Assembly: GCA_046153015.1 (NCBI GenBank)
Contig: JBJXGF010000389.1
Coordinates: 1-16,795 of the forward strand
DNA from: JBJXGF01 sp046153015
GTDB lineage: Bacteria > Actinomycetota > Acidimicrobiia > Acidimicrobiales > CAIXPF01
Reading direction: 5' to 3'
Length of the DNA: 16,795 bases
The notes beneath the pieces were generated by a model. The model saw nothing but the letters and a program-made list of their open reading frames with translations. It was not told the origin of the DNA and ran no database searches. The position numbers and the translations under genes are program-made. This document shows, in pieces, positions 13,886-16,795 of this stretch (positions within the stretch are counted from its first letter, which is position 1; each line of letters begins with the position of its first letter).

Positions 13886-15246
13886 GTGTCGGGCGACACG
13901 AACGTGAGCAGATCGGAGCGGGCCAGCACCGAGCGGGGCCGCCCGCCGTCGAGCACCAGCAGCGCCGGCGCCGTGTCGAGCAGGCTCACCGCCAGCCCGA
14001 CGGTCTGGCCGCTGCCGATCGTGGGCAGCGGCGGGCTCATCACCGACTCGACCTGGGCGTCGAGCACGTGGCGGTCGGCGTAGGTCTGCTCCATCAGGTG
14101 CAGCTCGTCGACCGAGCCCATCACCTCGGCGGCGGCCAGCGGCATCTCGTTCTTCGCCACCGGAAGCTGCGACACGCCGTGCTTGCGCATCTCGAGGATC
14201 GCCTCGCGCACGGTGGTGTGCGGGTGCACGTACACGAGCGGGGGCACCGCGCCCCGCTTGGCGGCCAGCACGTCGGCCACCGTGGGTCCGGCGGACTCGA
14301 TGAAGCCGTGGCGGGCCATCCAGTCGTCGTTGAACACCCGGCTCAGGTACCCGCGCCCCGAATCGGGGATCAGCACCACCACGAGGTCGTCGGGGCCGGC
14401 GCCCCGGGCCGTCTCCAGCGCCGCGGCCAGGGCGGTGCCCCCCGACCCGCCGATCAGCAGGCCCTCCACCGCCGCGGCGCGCCGGGCGGTGAGGAACGAG
14501 TCGCGGTCCGAGATCGGGATGACCCGGTCGACCACCGTCGGGTCGTAGGTGGAGGGCCAGAAATCCTCCCCGATGCCCTCCACCAGGTACGGCCGCCCGG
14601 AGCCCCCGGAGTAGACCGAGCCCTCCGGATCGGCCGCCACCATCTGCACCGACGGCTTGACCCGCTTGAGGAAGCGGCCGACGCCGGTGATCGTGCCGCC
14701 CGTGCCGGCGCCGGCCACGAAATGGGTGATCCGCCCGTCGGTCTGGCGCCAGATCTCGGGCCCGGTGCTCGCCTCGTGCGCCGCAGGGTTCATCGGGTTG
14801 CCGTACTGGTTGGGCCGGAACGCGCCCGGCGTCTCGCGCACCAGCCGTTCGGCCACCGAGTAGTAGGACGCCGGGTCCTCCGGGGGCACGGCCACCGGGC
14901 ACACCACCACCTCGGCGCCGTAGGCCCGCAGCAGCGACACCTTCTCCGGGCTGACCTTGTCGGTCATCACGAACACGCACCGATAGCCGCGCTGCGCGGC
15001 GACGATGGCCAAGCCCACCCCGGTGTTGCCCGACGTCGGCTCGATGATCGTGCCGCCGGGGCGCAGCTGGCCGGTGCGTTCGGCCTCGTCGATCATCGCG
15101 ATCGCCGGCCGGTCCTTCACGCTGCCGCCCGGGTTGGTGGTCTCGAGCTTGGCCACGACCGGACAGGCGATGCCCTCCACCACCCGCCGAAGCCGCACGA
15201 GGGGGGTGTTGCCGACGAGGTCCAGCACGGAATCGGCGATCTCCAT
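13870..15246 (-). CDS. cbs: Cystathionine beta-synthase
   Basis: A 458-residue fold-type II PLP enzyme that condenses serine (or O-acetylserine) with homocysteine. It has VGNTPLVRL (11-19), the PLP lysine Lys44 in NPGGSVKDRPA, EPTSGNTG (69-76) for substrate carboxylate binding, and GAGTGGTITG for the phosphate. After the catalytic core come two CBS (Bateman) domains, about 325-455: TVREAILEMRKHGVSQLPV and then SGQTVGLAVSLLDTAPALLV. These often bind adenosyl ligands such as AdoMet. No N-terminal heme domain is present, unlike animal CBS. ATG 15246 starts four bases after the ferrochelatase stop, and the TGA overlaps the next gene by four bases, so the three genes should be translated as one operon. 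Confidence 0.95.
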   Translation of the reverse strand: MEIADSVLDLVGNTPLVRLRRVVEGIACPVVAKLETTNPGGSVKDRPAIAMIDEAERTGQLRPGGTIIEPTSGNTGVGLAIVAAQRGYRCVFVMTDKVSPEKVSLLRAYGAEVVVCPVAVPPEDPASYYSVAERLVRETPGAFRPNQYGNPMNPAAHEASTGPEIWRQTDGRITHFVAGAGTGGTITGVGRFLKRVKPSVQMVAADPEGSVYSGGSGRPYLVEGIGEDFWPSTYDPTVVDRVIPISDRDSFLTARRAAAVEGLLIGGSGGTALAAALETARGAGPDDLVVVLIPDSGRGYLSRVFNDDWMARHGFIESAGPTVADVLAAKRGAVPPLVYVHPHTTVREAILEMRKHGVSQLPVAKNEMPLAAAEVMGSVDELHLMEQTYADRHVLDAQVESVMSPPLPTIGSGQTVGLAVSLLDTAPALLVLDGGRPRSVLARSDLLTFVSPDTGEGL

Positions 15247-15250
15247 GACC

Positions 15251-16288
15251 CTAGTCTCGCCGACCCGGGCGGCTTCGCGGGCCGGGCGGGGCGCAGCAAT
15301 CGGCGGGGCAGGCGTCGGGCCAGGCGCCGAGGGCGCCGAGCACGGCGCGGGGACGGCCCGGGTCGAGCCGCTCCTCCACCAGCTCGGCCGCCAGGGCCAC
15401 CAGCTCGGGCCGGTCCCCGCCGGTGGCGGTGCGGTCCAGCTCCAGGCCGAGCCCAGCGGCGACGGCGGCGGCCTCCACGTCGAGGTCCCACACCACCTCG
15501 AAGTGGTCGGCCACGAAGCCGACCGGGGTCACCACCACCCGCCGGGCCCCCTCCGCGGCGGCGGCGCGCAGCGCGTCGAGGATGTCGGGCCCCAGCCACG
15601 GGACCTGCGCCGGCCCGCTGCGCGACTGGTAGGCCAGCGTCCAGCCGCCGGCTCGCCCGGCGGCGGCGGCGGTCAGCCGGCACGCCTCGCGCAGCTGCGC
15701 CTCGTAGCTGCACCCCGCGGCCATGGCGGCGGGGATGCTGTGCGCGGTGAACACCAGCCGGGCGTCGCCCCACCCGGGCCGGGAGAGCGCCCGGGCGAGG
15801 TCGGCGGCCTGGGCCGCCACGAAGCGAGGGTGGTTGTAGAAGAGCCGCAGCTTGTGCAGCTCGGGGGCGGCGGGGCCGACCACCCGCCGGGCCGCCTCGA
15901 GATCCTCGAGGTACTGCCGGCAGCTCGAGTAGGACCCGAACGCGGAGGTGACGAACGCCAACGCCCGGGTCACGCCGGCTGCGGCCATCTCCGCGACCGT
16001 GTCGGCGAGGAACGGCCGCCAGTTGCGGTTGCCCCAGTAGACCGGCAGCGGGCGGCCGCGGGCGGCGAGCTCGGCCTCCAGGGCGGCGACGAAGCGGCGC
16101 ACGCTGGCGTTGAGCGGGCTCACGCCGCCGAAGCGCTGGTAGCGCTCGGCCACCTCGGCCAGGCGCTCGGGCGGCACGTCGCGTCCGCGGGTGACGTTGG
16201 CGAGGAACGGGGCCACGTCGTCGGGGCCCTCGGGGCCGCCGAAGGAGACCACCACCACCGCGTCGTACGGCGCCCCGTCCTCGACCAT
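15251..16288 (-). CDS. hemH: Ferrochelatase (probably coproporphyrin III type with [2Fe-2S])
   Basis: A 345-residue enzyme that inserts ferrous iron into a porphyrin. Motifs are VVSFGGPEGPDDV (13-25), VYWGNRNW (83-90), TSAFGSYSSCRQY (114-126), the catalytic TAHSIP with His183, YQSRSG (220-225), and GFVADHFEVVWDLD with Glu264. His183 and Glu264 carry the same numbers as in Bacillus HemH. Cys123 and the C-terminal cysteines 327, 331 and 332 fit the four ligands of the [2Fe-2S] cluster reported for actinobacterial enzymes. Actinobacteria use the coproporphyrin-dependent route, so cpfC may be the better name. I prefer ATG 16288 over ATG 16348: the first 20 residues of the longer form are not family-like and would overlap the palindromic control region. 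It is first in an operon with cbs and the lyase gene. Confidence 0.92.
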   Translation of the reverse strand: MVEDGAPYDAVVVVSFGGPEGPDDVAPFLANVTRGRDVPPERLAEVAERYQRFGGVSPLNASVRRFVAALEAELAARGRPLPVYWGNRNWRPFLADTVAEMAAAGVTRALAFVTSAFGSYSSCRQYLEDLEAARRVVGPAAPELHKLRLFYNHPRFVAAQAADLARALSRPGWGDARLVFTAHSIPAAMAAGCSYEAQLREACRLTAAAAGRAGGWTLAYQSRSGPAQVPWLGPDILDALRAAAAEGARRVVVTPVGFVADHFEVVWDLDVEAAAVAAGLGLELDRTATGGDRPELVALAAELVEERLDPGRPRAVLGALGAWPDACPADCCAPPGPRSRPGRRD

Positions 16289-16310
16289 GACGCGAGCTTG
16301 TTGGCGGGCC

Positions 16311-16322
16311 GGCGCATGCGCC
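16311..16322. promoter_or_regulatory. Perfect 12-bp palindrome upstream of the ferrochelatase operon
   Basis: GGCGCATGCGCC is its own reverse complement and lies 22 bases before the ferrochelatase ATG (16288). It overlaps a second inverted repeat, GTTGGCG (16300-16306) with CGCCAAC (16319-16325), so the two structures exclude each other. If transcription starts upstream, both lie in the mRNA leader. It is a candidate operator or leader hairpin; the regulator is unknown. Confidence 0.4.
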
Positions 16323-16346
16323 AACTCGGCGCCCCTGAACCACCGC

Positions 16347-16352
16347 AAAATA
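16347..16352 (-). promoter_or_regulatory. Candidate -10 box of the ferrochelatase-cbs-lyase operon
   Basis: On the minus strand TATTTT fits TANNNT and lies in a locally AT-richer patch. It predicts a start near 16340 and a leader of about 50 bases containing the palindrome at 16311-16322. No convincing -35 hexamer is seen at the usual distance, so the call is tentative. Confidence 0.3.
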
Positions 16353-16355
16353 CCC

Positions 16356-16386
16356 GGTCAGACGCTATGTATTGGCTGGTCGGACG
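16356..16386. repeat. Nine-base direct repeats spaced two helical turns apart
   Basis: GGTCAGACG (16356-16364) and GGTCGGACG (16378-16386) differ at one base and start 22 bases apart, about two turns of the helix. They lie in the lower-GC block upstream of both the ferrochelatase operon and the gene at 16518. An 8-bp palindrome, GCAATTGC (16393-16400), follows. The layout suits a regulator that binds in tandem, but a chance match cannot be excluded. Confidence 0.3.
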
Positions 16387-16430
16387 TGGTAAGCAATTGC
16401 ACCCAATGATGTGATTCGCGCCTCGCGGCC

Positions 16431-16455
16431 CCCGCCGAGCGGCGTGTTCGGCGGG
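16431..16455. promoter_or_regulatory. Inverted repeat upstream of the partial gene at 16518
   Basis: CCCGCCGA (16431-16438) and TCGGCGGG (16448-16455) form a perfect 8-bp stem with a 9-base loop. TACCGT (16456-16461), directly after it, fits a TANNNT -10 box for the gene at 16518. The repeat may be an operator placed against the promoter, or a hairpin that insulates the divergent genes. Confidence 0.3.
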
Positions 16456-16517
16456 TACCGTACGTCGAGTAGATCCTCGCTGAGATCAACGCCACCCAGG
16501 GGCAGCGGCCGCGCACG

Positions 16518-16795
16518 ATGAACAGGCTCTTCAACGACATCATCGCCGGCGTGCTCTCGCTGCGGTTCATCACAGCGCTGGTCGTGTCCTCGGCCATGAC
16601 CGCCCTCGTGACCGCACCGATGGCGTACCAGGCGCTCGAGTTCCGCCGAGGCGCGAGCGAGGAGCCCGCCGCTGCGCTGCGCGGCGCGATCGTGTCCGGC
16701 GCCAACGAGACCGCCCCGGCACCGGCGCCCGCCCCGGCCCCGCCGCCGGCCGACGCGCCCGCGGCGAACCCGCCTGCGCCGGCCGAGGCCCCCGC
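16518..16795 (+). CDS. N-terminal fragment of a Pro/Ala-rich membrane-anchored or exported protein
   Basis: An open frame starts with ATG 16518 and runs off the window end, giving 92 complete codons. The first codons read MNRLFNDIIAGVLSLRFITA. A hydrophobic stretch follows, roughly residues 8-40 (ALVVSSAMTALVTAPMAY), which could be a signal anchor or a transmembrane segment. From about residue 66 the sequence becomes a low-complexity Pro/Ala linker (APAPAPAPAPPPADAP). A TAG lies in frame upstream with no other start codon between, so the start is well bounded. AGGGG (16498-16502) is present but too far upstream to be a normal ribosome binding site. The Pro/Ala linker suggests a domain beyond the membrane or wall. 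The family is not recognised because the functional part lies outside the window. Confidence 0.6.
   Translation, partial: MNRLFNDIIAGVLSLRFITALVVSSAMTALVTAPMAYQALEFRRGASEEPAAALRGAIVSGANETAPAPAPAPAPPPADAPAANPPAPAEAP

Noticed and set aside
12680..14980. A 766-codon minus-strand frame that would fuse an extra N-terminal part to the cystathionine lyase
   Set aside because: The upstream part is an out-of-frame reading of the cystathionine beta-synthase gene. The lyase has a proper GTG start, ribosome binding site and family-like N-terminus at 13873.
16289..16517. tRNA or small RNA gene in the lower-GC gap
   Set aside because: The inverted repeats do not fit a cloverleaf, and no T-loop or A/B-box-like sequence could be found. 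The sequence is better explained as control elements.
16358..16705. A 115-codon minus-strand frame over the ferrochelatase upstream region
   Set aside because: It lies opposite the partial plus-strand gene and the regulatory gap, has no ribosome binding site or recognisable motif, and fits a chance frame.

Overview
The window is a very GC-rich (roughly 70-75 %) stretch of bacterial chromosome. It looks like a high-GC actinobacterium, perhaps Acidimicrobiia. The evidence is gene content: an F420-type luciferase-like oxidoreductase, a ferrochelatase with the internal plus C-terminal cysteines typical of actinobacterial enzymes, a cystathionine beta-synthase/gamma-lyase pair, and a giant fused 2-oxoacid:ferredoxin oxidoreductase. 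Several genes also have a -10-like hexamer only 6-8 bases before the start codon, which suggests leaderless mRNAs. The class-level placement is inference. I see no phage, plasmid, insertion sequence or CRISPR, and no tRNA or rRNA.

Layout. 1-120 is a repeat-rich, hairpin-forming intergenic stretch at the end of a small lipoprotein gene (110-661, minus). Upstream of that is an AMP-forming acyl-CoA ligase (741-2273, minus). Divergent from it is a plus-strand pair: a thioredoxin-fold/NHL-propeller protein (2428-4224) and an 1171-residue indolepyruvate/2-oxoacid:ferredoxin oxidoreductase (4246-7761). An unusual 125-bp inverted-repeat element (7767-7891) fills the gap between two convergent stop codons. 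Next comes a metabolic group: SDR oxidoreductase (7906-8691, minus), F420-type LLM oxidoreductase (8754-9650, plus), TetR regulator (9655-10326, minus), 2-hydroxyacid dehydrogenase (10416-11351, plus) and class III aminotransferase (11374-12666, plus). Convergent to it is a tight minus-strand operon, ferrochelatase (16288 to 15251), cystathionine beta-synthase (15246 to 13870) and cystathionine gamma-lyase/synthase (13873 to 12680). A lower-GC regulatory region separates this operon from a truncated Pro/Ala-rich membrane or exported protein (16518 to the window end).

How the genes may work together. The minus-strand operon couples iron insertion into porphyrin with conversion of homocysteine and serine to cysteine. 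The acyl-CoA ligase and the 2-oxoacid oxidoreductase both produce acyl-CoA thioesters, from free acids and from keto acids respectively. The SDR/LLM/TetR/2-HADH/aminotransferase group could form a small catabolic or modifying pathway under a divergent TetR repressor, but no substrate can be read from the sequence. The most unusual non-coding feature is the 125-bp inverted-repeat element. The protein oddities are the NHLRC2-like protein that has lost half of its redox motif and the coupling of heme and cysteine genes in one operon.
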